DNA from: Salmonella enterica subsp. enterica serovar Typhimurium str. LT2
Lineage (GTDB): Bacteria; Pseudomonadota; Gammaproteobacteria; Enterobacterales; Enterobacteriaceae
Assembly (NCBI RefSeq): GCF_000006945.2
Contig: NC_003197.2
Coordinates: forward strand, 2,294,001 to 2,358,000
Length of the DNA: 64,000 nucleotides
Direction: 5' to 3'
Both the position numbers and the translations under genes were made by a program. The notes below the pieces were generated by a model. That model searched no databases and was not told where the DNA came from. It saw only the letters and a program-made list of their open reading frames with translations. Position 1 is the stretch's first letter. Each line of letters begins with the position of its first letter. Shown piece after piece: positions 38,129 through 46,883 of the stretch.

Positions 38129-39958
38129 ATGATCTACAAGAAATTCAGACTCGATATAAATGGGCTAAGAGCTTTTGCATTGATAAGTGTTGTGCTGTAT
38201 CACTTCGGTGTACCTTATGTGTCAGGTGGCTTTATAGGTGTAGATGTTTTCTTTGTAATTTCTGGTTTTCTTATGACTGGAATTGTCCTTGAACGCGTAG
38301 ACCACAAAGGAGTACTTGATTTTTATATTGCAAGATTCCTAAGAATTGTACCAGCTCTGGTATTTGCAATTCTCTTGTTGATGATTTTCGGTTTATTTAC
38401 ACTAAGTACAAATGAATACGAAGCACTTAGCAAGAACGCAATATCGTCTTTACTTTTTTATTCAAATAATTATTACGCAATTCACTCTAGTTATTTCGAC
38501 TCATCATCAGAGTTCAACTTTTTGCTTCACACCTGGTCACTATCAGTTGAGTGGCAATTTTATATTTTATATCCTTTATTAGTCATTATAGTTAAAAAAT
38601 TACGGTTTCCTGTTGGACTCTCATTATCTGTAATTTTAGCCATGTCACTTGCAATTACACTTATGCGAGTGACTGGAACCAAAGAAGATATTTTCTATCT
38701 TATCCCTACCAGGGCATGGGAAATGCTGGCTGGCGGCCTTGTATACATAGCATCTGTACGTTACAAAATGCCAGAATGGATAAAGCATTGTGAGGTTTAT
38801 GGGATAGTCCTCATTGTTGTTGCTGTTGTTATACTGCACAGTAATGGTTACTGGCCAAGCTATTCAGCACTCGCTCCCGTGCTGGGTGCTTCGATGGTTA
38901 TTCTGGCTAACAAACAGAACTCTTTATTCACATCAAACAGAATTGCACAGTGGGTGGGTAAGATTTCTTACTCAGTTTATTTATGGCACTGGCCTGTAAT
39001 TGTAGCGATGAAACATTATGATATTGAGTTCAGCGCTATAAATATTTTCTTTGGTGTAATTGTGTCTTTTGCGCTTGGGGATATTTCATACAGAACAATT
39101 GAAAACACGCTCAGGAAACGAGTTAAGCTACAATTTAATATTGTATTATTTTCCTCTACTCTGGCTCTATGCTTGTTTGTCATGTTCACAAAAGGTGTTA
39201 GTTTTAGATTTTCAGACACCCTAAAGCAAGTCGTTGAGTATCGTATGGACAACTCTCCCTGGAGGCCTGATATTTGCTTCCTCAATCCAGATCAAGATTA
39301 TTCAGCATTCTCAAAATGTCAGGATAAAATGACTGAAAAGTCTTTTGTTGTATGGGGTGACTCGCATGCCGCACATCTTATGCCAGGGCTGAAATCGGTA
39401 TTTGGAAATTCACTTAACATTACGCAGAGAACTGCAAGCTTGTGCCCACCAATCATTGGGCTTCAAAAAGATGACAGGCCGTATTGCAAAGACATCAATG
39501 ATATGGTAGCCAAGGAAATTTCAGACAACAAGCCTACTACGGTATTAATGTCCGCGTTGTGGCCTGTCTATCCTATGCGTGATTATCTGCCTGAGACTAT
39601 TAAATTCCTGAAGGATAACAAAGTAAAAAACATCATCATTGTTGGCCCGTTCCCGGTTTGGAAGAAAACGATGATTGATACTATTGAGGATATGGGGATT
39701 AATTCCGGAAGGACCGTTCCATGGAGCATGACGGATGAAACCCGTAATCTGAGAGATAATGACAAATATCTTAGAGAGCTGGCGAAAGAGCATTCCCTTA
39801 CTTATATTTCACCACTTGAGACTATGTGTACAGAAAGTTATTGCAAAGCAATAATAGGGAATAGAATTGCTTACCCTATACAATATGACAATGCGCACCT
39901 AACACCAGAAGGCTCAGGGTGGTTTATTGAGGAAGTGAAAAAGCAGATTTCAAAATAA
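38129..39958 (+). CDS. oafA: OafA, O-antigen acetyltransferase (O5 epitope)
   Basis: A 609-aa inner-membrane acyltransferase. The N-terminal acyltransferase-3 domain (~1-340) has 10 or 11 helices, His25 (VVLYHFG) and the RxxR motif Arg69/Arg72 (ARFLRI), all required in this family. The C-terminal periplasmic SGNH domain (~370-609) has the GDSHA block and a closing DNAHLTPEG with the catalytic Asp/His. It acetylates abequose in the Salmonella group B O-antigen, producing factor O5. The gene is AT-rich against its neighbours and ends at a terminator. A 7-bp tandem repeat lies inside the reading frame. It is cargo of the prophage remnant. Confidence 0.95.
   Translation: MIYKKFRLDINGLRAFALISVVLYHFGVPYVSGGFIGVDVFFVISGFLMTGIVLERVDHKGVLDFYIARFLRIVPALVFAILLLMIFGLFTLSTNEYEALSKNAISSLLFYSNNYYAIHSSYFDSSSEFNFLLHTWSLSVEWQFYILYPLLVIIVKKLRFPVGLSLSVILAMSLAITLMRVTGTKEDIFYLIPTRAWEMLAGGLVYIASVRYKMPEWIKHCEVYGIVLIVVAVVILHSNGYWPSYSALAPVLGASMVILANKQNSLFTSNRIAQWVGKISYSVYLWHWPVIVAMKHYDIEFSAINIFFGVIVSFALGDISYRTIENTLRKRVKLQFNIVLFSSTLALCLFVMFTKGVSFRFSDTLKQVVEYRMDNSPWRPDICFLNPDQDYSAFSKCQDKMTEKSFVVWGDSHAAHLMPGLKSVFGNSLNITQRTASLCPPIIGLQKDDRPYCKDINDMVAKEISDNKPTTVLMSALWPVYPMRDYLPETIKFLKDNKVKNIIIVGPFPVWKKTMIDTIEDMGINSGRTVPWSMTDETRNLRDNDKYLRELAKEHSLTYISPLETMCTESYCKAIIGNRIAYPIQYDNAHLTPEGSGWFIEEVKKQISK
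38558..38571 (+). repeat. 7-bp tandem repeat inside oafA
   Basis: TTTTATA occurs twice in direct succession within codons ~144-148. Loss of one unit would shift the frame and truncate OafA. A 7-bp oafA deletion is known from O5-negative Typhimurium (variety Copenhagen); that this is the site is my inference. Confidence 0.8.
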
Positions 39959-39960
39959 AC

Positions 39961-39978
39961 AGAGGGGCTTGCCCCTCT
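39961..39978 (+). terminator. terminator after oafA
   Basis: AGAGGGGC/GCCCCTCT stem with loop TT, followed by TTTTATTTT. Confidence 0.9.
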
Positions 39979-40011
39979 TTTTATTTTATAAAACTACAAC
40001 AATAATGCAAA

Positions 40012-40455
40012 TTATTTTATGTGTATAGCTTTTCTGATGGGGCATGCTATATTTTGTGCAACCGATGTATCAACCGCTTTCAGCGCATCGAGATAATCCA
40101 GCCACAGATTGTACTGCGCCAGTTCGTCGCCCGTCAGGCGCCCGAGCGCCGCTTTGCCCGGCCACCGCCTGCTGTTCATGTGCTCGTTGGCCTGATCGAT
40201 TCTCTTCTTCTTTTCCTGATTTGCGGCAGAAATTAAATCATCTTGCGTTGGAGGTGGAATACAAACCCAGGCAATACGTCCATTTGATGAACCGAGATAC
40301 ATTCCCTTTGGTGGAGTTTTCATATAATACTTATCAACTTCTTCATCGGTCAGAGCATAAAAATCATTCGACCACAACCCACTGGCCTTATAAGCTGGAA
40401 TGTTCTCCTCTGAAAAATATGTGTTTGATGTCGAGGAAAAACATATTATGCTCAT
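40012..40455 (-). CDS. tail fibre assembly protein (Tfa family), C-terminus altered
   Basis: A 147-aa protein with the Tfa pattern: a small N-terminal domain, then the conserved block TQDDLISAANQEKKKRIDQA and LTGDELAQYNLWLDYLDALKAVDTS. The normal ending (PDIxWP) is replaced by AQNIACPIRKAIHIK, so the last codons seem changed. Tfa chaperones act on the tail fibre encoded just upstream. The adjacent fibre is only a fragment, so it likely has no partner here. Confidence 0.75.
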   Translation of the reverse strand: MSIICFSSTSNTYFSEENIPAYKASGLWSNDFYALTDEEVDKYYMKTPPKGMYLGSSNGRIAWVCIPPPTQDDLISAANQEKKKRIDQANEHMNSRRWPGKAALGRLTGDELAQYNLWLDYLDALKAVDTSVAQNIACPIRKAIHIK

Positions 40456-40456
40456 G

Positions 40457-40804
40457 TCAATACCCCATGTAAATTACAGATATGGAATTATCGCCACCGG
40501 ATGGATTAAATATACGAATAGCACCGTTGTTCTCAATCAAATATGTTGGGGATATCGTAATATCACCTTGTGCATCCTGAGGGGTAAGCGTGGCAGCCTT
40601 GAATACATAAGGAAATGTTGTTGGTAATGGAAAAACATACCCTGAAGGGCTATTCCCGGGAACAAAGCAATTTAAAGCCTGAAAGATTGCGCCACCGGGC
40701 AGAGAGGTATAGATCCCGGCAGGGTTGTCCCTGAGAACAAATGAAGAAATGTCCGGGTTCTGATTCGCGCCGTTGCCCACGTCCCGTTGTGCGGCCGATT
40801 TCAA
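40457..40804 (-). pseudogene. C-terminal fragment of a tail fibre protein
   Basis: 115 codons that begin SAAQRDVGNGANQNPDISSF, a block found near the C-terminal part of lambdoid tail fibres, and end SISVIYMGY. The first codon is TTG without a clear ribosome site, and the frame starts 28 bp from the end of the neighbouring tfa gene. The 5' part of the fibre is missing. Confidence 0.75.
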
Positions 40805-40832
40805 TTGAACGTTTCGAGCACATGATTTTTAT

Positions 40833-41360
40833 CTATTTATTCAGATATTCCGGCCAGTTAATATCAGGTGCAACATCTAGCGCCAGTCGGCGCAGCTTTG
40901 TTCGGTATTCACGTAGCGCAGTGAGTTCGGACAATTCAGCAGCCGTTATATCGCCATCGTCCTGAGCTTCTACAAGCTGATTGATTTTTGCTGTGACCGA
41001 CGTCATACGCCTGTCGCGCTCTGCCGTAGCTAAAGCAACATAATCAATCTGAACAGGGGCAATAACGCCGTTGCTGTAGGTAAAATTCCCAGGCTGAAAA
41101 CCATCGGGAATATCAGTATCAGCGAATTCCACAACAGAGCAATTCAGCGGAAATAGCTTAGTCGCATCTTTATCCGCAGCAATAATCAGCCCTGTTTTGT
41201 CATACTGGATTTTCAGCGTATCGGGCTGGAATAACTTCTGTAACACATACCAGTCAACACCTGATTCATCCTGGATAAACTGAATACTGCAATTCTCTGA
41301 TAATTTCTGCTGAACAAGGGTTAATTCCGTTGTTTTAGTGAAATTTTTAAAATGCCTCAT
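40833..41360 (-). CDS. tail fibre assembly protein (Tfa family)
   Basis: A 175-aa intact Tfa-type chaperone (MRHFKNFTKTTELTL start; end LALDVAPDINWPEYLNK). The ATG at 41360 comes 2 bp past the stop of the fibre gene, the usual fibre-tfa arrangement. An alternative start at 41384 is inside the fibre gene and not supported. Confidence 0.85.
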   Translation of the reverse strand: MRHFKNFTKTTELTLVQQKLSENCSIQFIQDESGVDWYVLQKLFQPDTLKIQYDKTGLIIAADKDATKLFPLNCSVVEFADTDIPDGFQPGNFTYSNGVIAPVQIDYVALATAERDRRMTSVTAKINQLVEAQDDGDITAAELSELTALREYRTKLRRLALDVAPDINWPEYLNK

Positions 41361-41362
41361 TT

Positions 41363-42604
41363 TTATGCTCCCACCGTATACCACTGGCCATTCACTTTAA
41401 GCTGTAACAGGCGTCGTTGGATCCTGTCTGGTGTATCGTTCGAGTCTCCATTCTCAACACCTGTAATGACGTAACCTAACTGGTCTGCAAATCCGGGCGA
41501 ACGATATAAGTTTCCATGCTCAACGGCACCGAATCGAATTGACTGAACATACCCACTCAGCATGTCAGTTGTAGCAAGGAATACACCAGACCCATCATCA
41601 TGAAGCATAAATGGCTTTGTTTTGTCGTTCTGGTACACACCAACCATGGTGATGTACTGACGCGCTGGCTTAGAAGCCACAAACGCGCTCAGCCAGCCCG
41701 GTCCGCTACCACCGCCCCATATATCACCGTATACATCGCCATTTTTGTTGAATATCGCACTTCCAGCCTGCAAGTTTTCAGCAGCTGCGATAACACCGAG
41801 TCGGGTGCTGATATATGCCCGGATAGCCAGGTCTTCTGAGTTCTGAAATCCGATACCATTCCATGACTTAATGTTCAGATTGTTACCATTAAAACCTGCA
41901 CCATCAACGTCACCTTTAGCCATCCCACCAGTGCCATCCCCAACCGTAACCAGGGTATCGCCACGCATATTTGGTGCAGAAATACCCCCCGTAAAGGCGC
42001 CCCCCTCCAGCATCGCCACTTGACGCCATGAGGTAATACCCGTTCCTGTTCCGTGACCAAACAATACGTTATTGCCACTGACTGCAAGAACATCCACAAC
42101 AGTGGTCGGACTTACCACCTCGCTAAGGGTAATAATTTGCCAGAAACTTACCTGGTCTGGCGCGTCGGGGGCCTGATGCGCACGCATAAACTGACAGCCT
42201 GTAGCCGCACGCGCGCCGATTGATGTTCGGTCAATTGCGTCACTGACAAACGTTCCCGCGAGGAATCGCCCGTCACCTTTAAAAAGAACGTCTACTAAAC
42301 CAACGTTCTGGAGAAACAGCGGCTTATTCGGGATGTCCGCGCCATTCTGATTTTTTTCAAGACGGGTTTTAACCTGTTCATAGATCAACCTGCCAATGGC
42401 GGCGTGAAGCTGCGTATGTTCGCCTTTACTGAGTGGTATGCCGGCGGCTTCAATAACAGTACAGACCTCTTCCTGGACTGCATCCCACATATCACTGTTG
42501 AGATCCGTTGCGCGGCGGCCCGTGGCGGGATCACCATTCGTAAATCCGTTTTTCCCCTGACCAAATTTATCTTTTTGCGCAGTGGGCGTATCAATTCTGT
42601 GCAT
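41363..42604 (-). CDS. phage tail fibre protein, apparently full length
   Basis: A 413-aa protein beginning [20 protein letters not shown], the usual N-terminus of P2/Mu-like tail fibres, followed by an [17 protein letters not shown] block and the [17 protein letters not shown] repeat. The receptor-binding C-terminal half is Gly-rich and ends GQWYTVGA. Start ATG 42604 follows GGAAGG; the frame stays open 20 codons above. It looks intact but its tail genes are gone. It could serve as a donor in fibre recombination. Confidence 0.85.
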   Translation of the reverse strand: MHRIDTPTAQKDKFGQGKNGFTNGDPATGRRATDLNSDMWDAVQEEVCTVIEAAGIPLSKGEHTQLHAAIGRLIYEQVKTRLEKNQNGADIPNKPLFLQNVGLVDVLFKGDGRFLAGTFVSDAIDRTSIGARAATGCQFMRAHQAPDAPDQVSFWQIITLSEVVSPTTVVDVLAVSGNNVLFGHGTGTGITSWRQVAMLEGGAFTGGISAPNMRGDTLVTVGDGTGGMAKGDVDGAGFNGNNLNIKSWNGIGFQNSEDLAIRAYISTRLGVIAAAENLQAGSAIFNKNGDVYGDIWGGGSGPGWLSAFVASKPARQYITMVGVYQNDKTKPFMLHDDGSGVFLATTDMLSGYVQSIRFGAVEHGNLYRSPGFADQLGYVITGVENGDSNDTPDRIQRRLLQLKVNGQWYTVGA

Positions 42605-42664
42605 TCTCTTTTCCTTCCGGATAAGCAAAAACAACAACCGTATGTGACGGACAAAGCTTATCAA

Positions 42665-43183
42665 TCACACATTCAGCAACAGTATCGCCCCACGTTCTGA
42701 TCGCAGAATCGCAGGTGCTTGTACAGGTCTGCCATCCAGCAGACGGGAAAAACGGGTAATCTCACGAATCACCACACCATCCTCGTCCTGGTACCATTCC
42801 TCTCCGTCGCGGGCGACGCGAAATGCAAAAGAGGACTGGTTGATATCCCCGCGCTGCATTGGTGCCAACACCAGATCACGGATTGTCTGAGTTTCTGGCG
42901 CGGTGATGTCATAACGCAGCCCCCGCTCATCAACCGTCAGTGCCAGCGTGCCCGCACTTCTGCGACCCAGGATAAAATTGGGGTCATGGTTGAACAACGC
43001 CCGTACATCGTCATTCAGCACTTCATCAAACGCACCGGGCCGGATGATTTCGCGAAACGAACCGAAAATCAGTTCAGAACGACTGTCAAAGACCGAACCA
43101 TACCCGATGATCCGGCTGGGCTCGCTGTCGTGCGTTTCTGCGCGCACCTCGCCGCTGTAACAGCGAATTTCACGTTCACTCAT
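42665..43183 (-). pseudogene. HK97-type prohead protease, C-terminus replaced
   Basis: 172 codons starting MSEREIRCYSGEVRAE at ATG 43183 after AGGAGAAC. Recognisable protease blocks are IIGYGSVFDSRSE, the catalytic-region FNHDPNFILGR (His) and QRGDINQSSFAFRV (Ser). After [14 protein letters not shown] the normal protease ending is missing, and the remaining ~17 residues ([17 protein letters not shown]) look foreign. The deletion joined it to the fibre region, removing capsid and most tail genes. Confidence 0.75.
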
Positions 43184-43196
43184 CTTGAGTGTTCTC

Positions 43197-43526
43197 CTAG
43201 ATTGTGGTTTTGGCTGGCCGGGAGGCGTTGACGCTGACCAGCATTTCATCAAGGCCGTCTTTCGGATTCATGTCCTCAAACGCGCGTGCTTCGTTGCGGC
43301 TCATCCATCCGACATACTCAAGAGCAGATGCAAAGGTCAGTGTCAGAGCGCCACAGAGCAAAATCTCGAGCATTTTTCGCTTCCAGCCGCCACCACTGCC
43401 AAAATAGGCGATGCGCAAACCAGCCATAACAATCGACATAATGACTGCGCCCAGCGGTGTGTCTCCACGCCACCAGCTCTGTAACAATTCAAGTAAATCA
43501 GGCCAGGTATTTGGGTTATGAGGCAT
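43197..43526 (-). pseudogene. holin N-terminus fused to portal protein C-terminus
   Basis: A 109-codon frame. The first ~75 residues (MPHNPNTWPDLLELLQSWWR, with two membrane helices) look like a lambda-family phage holin. The last ~35 (SRNEARAFEDMNPKDGLDEM, LVSVNASR) look like the end of an HK97-type portal protein. It is followed 13 bp later by the prohead protease start, the normal place for portal. A large deletion between lysis and head genes would give exactly this. Confidence 0.75.
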
Positions 43527-43822
43527 TTGTAGTTATCTCTCACCTCGCTGATACAGCAGGTGCAAATTGAGGGAATACCACGTACCGCAAATCAGAAGCG
43601 GAAACGTAAAAGAAGCCGAGCCAATCGATAACTGCGGGATAGGCCAGGCCCAACGAATCCCAGGCCCAGAAACGACAAAACCCGCTCGACGGCGGGTTTA
43701 AGCTGCGTGGCAAAGTAACCACTCTTAGCAGATTACAAGAATTTTTGCGGACCGCGTTAATGATTTTTAATCCCAAAGTCGTATTATGCGTTTTTTACTG
43801 TAGGAGTTAACAGGCTTATATT
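43527..43822. other. intergenic region between holin fusion and KAP gene
   Basis: 296 bp with a GC-rich hairpin AACCCGCTCGACGGCGGGTT at 43679-43698, a probable terminator remnant. A minus-strand frame of 78 codons at 43540-43776 has no recognisable domain. The KAP promoter should lie in 43700-43820. Confidence 0.5.
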
Positions 43823-45154
43823 ATGTTAGAAACACTATCATTCACTGAACGTGACGAGTTCCAACGAAGAAACATCGCTGAAAATATCATCAAATTGCTA
43901 AAACCAGAGGCAGACATTTCACCACTGGTAATAGACGGTGCATGGGGGACAGGGAAATCAGAATTTAGTATCAAACTGAAGAATCTCATTATCGAGCAAG
44001 AAACTGAGTCTAAAGTTGTCTATGTTGATGCCTTTAAAGGGGATCATGCAGAATCTCCATTACTTCTAATAACATCAGCTATTGCGAGCATTTTGCCGGA
44101 GGAGGAAAAACAAAACTTCATTAAGAGATCTCTTCCTGCAATTCGATTTGGTTTAAAAACTGTACTAAAAGCTGGTGCAGGTTGGTTTTTACGACAGGAG
44201 GCTAGTGAAGTTGCCGAAGAATTCCAAGATGCGATGAAGAAAGCAAGCAATGCAGCAATAGATGGGACTATTGAAAATATACTTGAAGACCACATGGAAT
44301 CAGAGAAAAACATAAACTCTCTAAAATCTTGCATTGAAGATATATCAAACAAGCAAAAGATAGTGATAATTATTGATGAATTAGACCGATGTAAGCCAAG
44401 TTTTTCAACAAATATCATTGAAACAATAAAACACATCTTTGATATCAATAACGTATTTTTTATTTTAGTTACAAACACTGAACAACTAAAAGCATCTATA
44501 AATCATATTTATGGTTATAGCATTAACTCACAAAAGTATCTTGACAAGTTTATAAAATATACCATTACTCTTCCAGACACATGCTTAATAAATGGGCATA
44601 ACGTATGTAAAACCTCGGTTATATATTGGGATCACCTTGTAGGTGAAACTACATTACTAAATAAAATCAACAGCTTAGTTGGTAGCTTTATTTGTGATTT
44701 AATTCAACGAACCAACTTATCCTTACGTGAAACACAAACCTTTTCACGCAATCTTAACATTTTCCGACTGTTAAACGACAATGAGTGCAAAAGCAATGAT
44801 CCTTTTATAAATATGATCGTTGTCGTAGCTGTCTTCATACATTGTTTTGGTGACAAGGAAAAACTAAAACAAGAAATTACCGCTGAATCTATATCTTATT
44901 TAGCAGACCTGCTTAACATAAAAGAAATACCTTATTCTTATGAGAGAAGATCGCAAATCCCTGAAATATCAATTATATTCTTCGGAATAATTAAAGACAG
45001 CATTACTCTTAATGAGCGATTTGCCCCTAAAAGTGATGAGGAACTTAAAAAGTTCACAAATGTTTATACTGATTATGAACACCTAAAATTTTGGAGCACT
45101 ACTCCCAGAGAGTTAATGATAAAATATATTAATCAAATGTCATTCATCCAGTAA
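43823..45154 (+). CDS. KAP-family P-loop ATPase
   Basis: A 443-aa protein with the KAP P-loop core. Walker A GAWGTGKS is at residues 39-46, Walker B IVIIIDELDRC at 180-190 with the DELDRC form typical of the family, and a polar VTNTEQL strand near 220 resembles sensor 1. A hydrophobic/amphipathic stretch at ~95-125 lies where many KAP proteins insert membrane segments. KAP ATPases occur in phage-defence and membrane-linked systems, but no function can be read here. The gene is AT-rich, opposite to the phage late genes, has no partner gene on its strand, and is bounded by a strong terminator. It looks like cargo (a moron) in the Q-holin interval. Confidence 0.85.
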   Translation: MLETLSFTERDEFQRRNIAENIIKLLKPEADISPLVIDGAWGTGKSEFSIKLKNLIIEQETESKVVYVDAFKGDHAESPLLLITSAIASILPEEEKQNFIKRSLPAIRFGLKTVLKAGAGWFLRQEASEVAEEFQDAMKKASNAAIDGTIENILEDHMESEKNINSLKSCIEDISNKQKIVIIIDELDRCKPSFSTNIIETIKHIFDINNVFFILVTNTEQLKASINHIYGYSINSQKYLDKFIKYTITLPDTCLINGHNVCKTSVIYWDHLVGETTLLNKINSLVGSFICDLIQRTNLSLRETQTFSRNLNIFRLLNDNECKSNDPFINMIVVVAVFIHCFGDKEKLKQEITAESISYLADLLNIKEIPYSYERRSQIPEISIIFFGIIKDSITLNERFAPKSDEELKKFTNVYTDYEHLKFWSTTPRELMIKYINQMSFIQ

Positions 45155-45185
45155 ATAATACGCCCCTGCATGGGGCGTATTATTA
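45155..45185. terminator. bidirectional terminator between KAP gene and Q
   Basis: AATAATACGCCCC and GGGGCGTATTATT pair perfectly around a 5-base loop. The right arm overlaps the Q stop codon (45183-45185). AT-rich outer stem gives T tracts on both strands. Confidence 0.88.
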
Positions 45186-45548
45186 AACGTCCATATCTAA
45201 TGTTAGATCCAGCATTGAAAGGCAGCCATCAATAAATCCTTCGGCTAACTGTATTTCTATACGTACCAATTTCTCATCCTTCCCACGCACCTTTGCAATC
45301 TTACGCTTGGATATTCTGTATAAATAATGTGCCACAAGAAGCGAATGCTCATCAGGCCTTTTTTGCTTTAAACGAGCAAGACACCCCTCAACAATTAATG
45401 CGTCATTATCAGAACAAGCCACACGTGTCTTGCAGGTATAGGGAAGAAGCCCTTTAAACCCAGCAGCTATAGGCGAATAGTCCACTCCTGAGCTATCACT
45501 CGCCGCCCATGCCCCCCAACGCTCAAGAACCATCTGAATATCACGCAT
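45183..45548 (-). CDS. phage antiterminator Q-family protein
   Basis: A 121-aa protein with the Phage_antitermQ pattern: MRDIQMVLERWGAWAASDSS (start), a central SLLVAHYLYRISKRKIAKVRG helix-turn region, and a helical end. Q lets RNA polymerase pass terminators in the late operon. ATG 45548 follows GGAGAAAG. With the terminator right at its end and the KAP gene inverted after it, no late operon remains to control nearby. Confidence 0.85.
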   Translation of the reverse strand: MRDIQMVLERWGAWAASDSSGVDYSPIAAGFKGLLPYTCKTRVACSDNDALIVEGCLARLKQKRPDEHSLLVAHYLYRISKRKIAKVRGKDEKLVRIEIQLAEGFIDGCLSMLDLTLDMDV

Positions 45549-45565
45549 CAACTTTCTCCACCAAA

Positions 45566-46561
45566 TCAGGCCAGCACGCCAATTGCCAGCGCGCGATCGA
45601 TAAAACGAAATATCAACTCCAGTTGAGAGCCGTATTTCTCTTCGAATGCCACGGTGTCCGCATGTAACTCATTGTGATGCGTTCTGCACAACGGCAGCAC
45701 AAAGAGGTCATGCGCCTTTGTTCCCATCCCTCCCTGACCGTAGCCTATCAGGTGGTGCGGATCATCCGCCTGCTTCCCGCAGCAGGTGCACGGCTGGGAT
45801 TTAACCCAGCGGGTATATCTCTCATTGACCCATCGACGGCGTTTCGGACGTAACATGAAGCTTTCCGGCGATTCCGGATCAACCCTGAGCGCCAGTACCT
45901 TTTTCGCCTTATCCTGTACAATGCTGGTGGCCAGCACCGAGGGAACAATTTCACTTTCACGGGTAGCTGACTGGACAATTGCCTTCGGCATCCTTAATGC
46001 TTTTCTCGCAGCGCTCTCCGGTAAGACTTCTGCCAGGTTATTGCGTACCATCCACCAGCACAGTTCCGGGAGAGTAACTGCGTGCATATCGTCAAAACCC
46101 AGATCACGACAAACAACCGATAAAACCCATTTTGTCGTGTTCTCCACAGCTATTGATTTCAGCCGTTCCGTAAACTGTTCGCGCAGCAGGTTATCGCAGT
46201 GCCAGCACAGTCGGATTGCCCCCGGAGCGTGGCGCATGGTTGTCATCTGTTCGCTGTGCCAGTCTGAATGCGGCCACTGACAGCCATTCCCCCGGAGTAG
46301 CCAGCTTTCCAGACTATCCAGACCACCAGCACGATAGATAACCGACTCATTACAGAACACATCACGAACAGCAGGATCATCCGCCAGCGGCTGTGATACC
46401 GCCGGGACCGCGCCGCTGGCGAAAGATGAAAATTGCTCCGGCTCTGGTTCAAGCAGAACACGCCCCTGCATAAACAGGGGCATCAGTTCCGATCCCGGCC
46501 TGAACAATACAACGCCCATACGAGGAGCAATTTCAGGGGTCAGTAACGCTCTCACGATCAC
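45566..46561 (-). CDS. DUF968-family phage protein with HNH-like C-terminal motif
   Basis: A 331-aa lambdoid protein. The C-terminal ~100 residues have CTCCGKQADDPHHLIGYGQG and CRTHHNELHADTVAF, an HNH-type Cys/His cluster (family DUF968). It may be a nuclease in recombination or replication, usually found just before Q, as here. The GTG start at 46561 overlaps the preceding stop. It looks complete. Confidence 0.8.
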   Translation of the reverse strand: MIVRALLTPEIAPRMGVVLFRPGSELMPLFMQGRVLLEPEPEQFSSFASGAVPAVSQPLADDPAVRDVFCNESVIYRAGGLDSLESWLLRGNGCQWPHSDWHSEQMTTMRHAPGAIRLCWHCDNLLREQFTERLKSIAVENTTKWVLSVVCRDLGFDDMHAVTLPELCWWMVRNNLAEVLPESAARKALRMPKAIVQSATRESEIVPSVLATSIVQDKAKKVLALRVDPESPESFMLRPKRRRWVNERYTRWVKSQPCTCCGKQADDPHHLIGYGQGGMGTKAHDLFVLPLCRTHHNELHADTVAFEEKYGSQLELIFRFIDRALAIGVLA

Positions 46562-46562
46562 C

Positions 46563-46793
46563 TCAATGAACGGTATCGAGCAGCTTCAGCAGCTCAGGGA
46601 ATTTGGACTCGAAGAAATGCGGCTGCGTCTCGCGAGGGTTTGCCGGGCTGGTGATGTTTTTGCCGAACATGCAGCCTTTTGCCGTCAGCGACCAGAATTT
46701 TTTAATGCCGTTAATCGCGGAGCGACTGTAACGCTCACGATGTTCAACAACACCCAGCTTTGCTAACTGCTGATACGCCTGATTAGCCGTCAT
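46563..46793 (-). CDS. short phage protein, probably a 3' fragment
   Basis: A 76-aa basic protein beginning MTANQAYQQLAKLG, with FWSLTAKGCMFGKNITSPAN near the middle. The pattern looks like the C-terminal winged-helix part of longer phage regulatory or antirepressor proteins, so the 5' portion may have been replaced when sspH2 was acquired. The next gene overlaps its stop. Identity is uncertain. Confidence 0.55.
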   Translation of the reverse strand: MTANQAYQQLAKLGVVEHRERYSRSAINGIKKFWSLTAKGCMFGKNITSPANPRETQPHFFESKFPELLKLLDTVH

Positions 46794-46883
46794 CCGGATA
46801 TTTCACCTGTACATCATCCGTACTGTCTGATGTTGTTCGTCCGGGAATATCTTTGTCGCACCGCACCTCATTCACCTGGTGCA

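Noticed and set aside
43540..43776. A 78-codon minus-strand frame before the KAP gene
   Set aside because: It spans a GC-rich hairpin, has no ribosome site and no recognisable motif.
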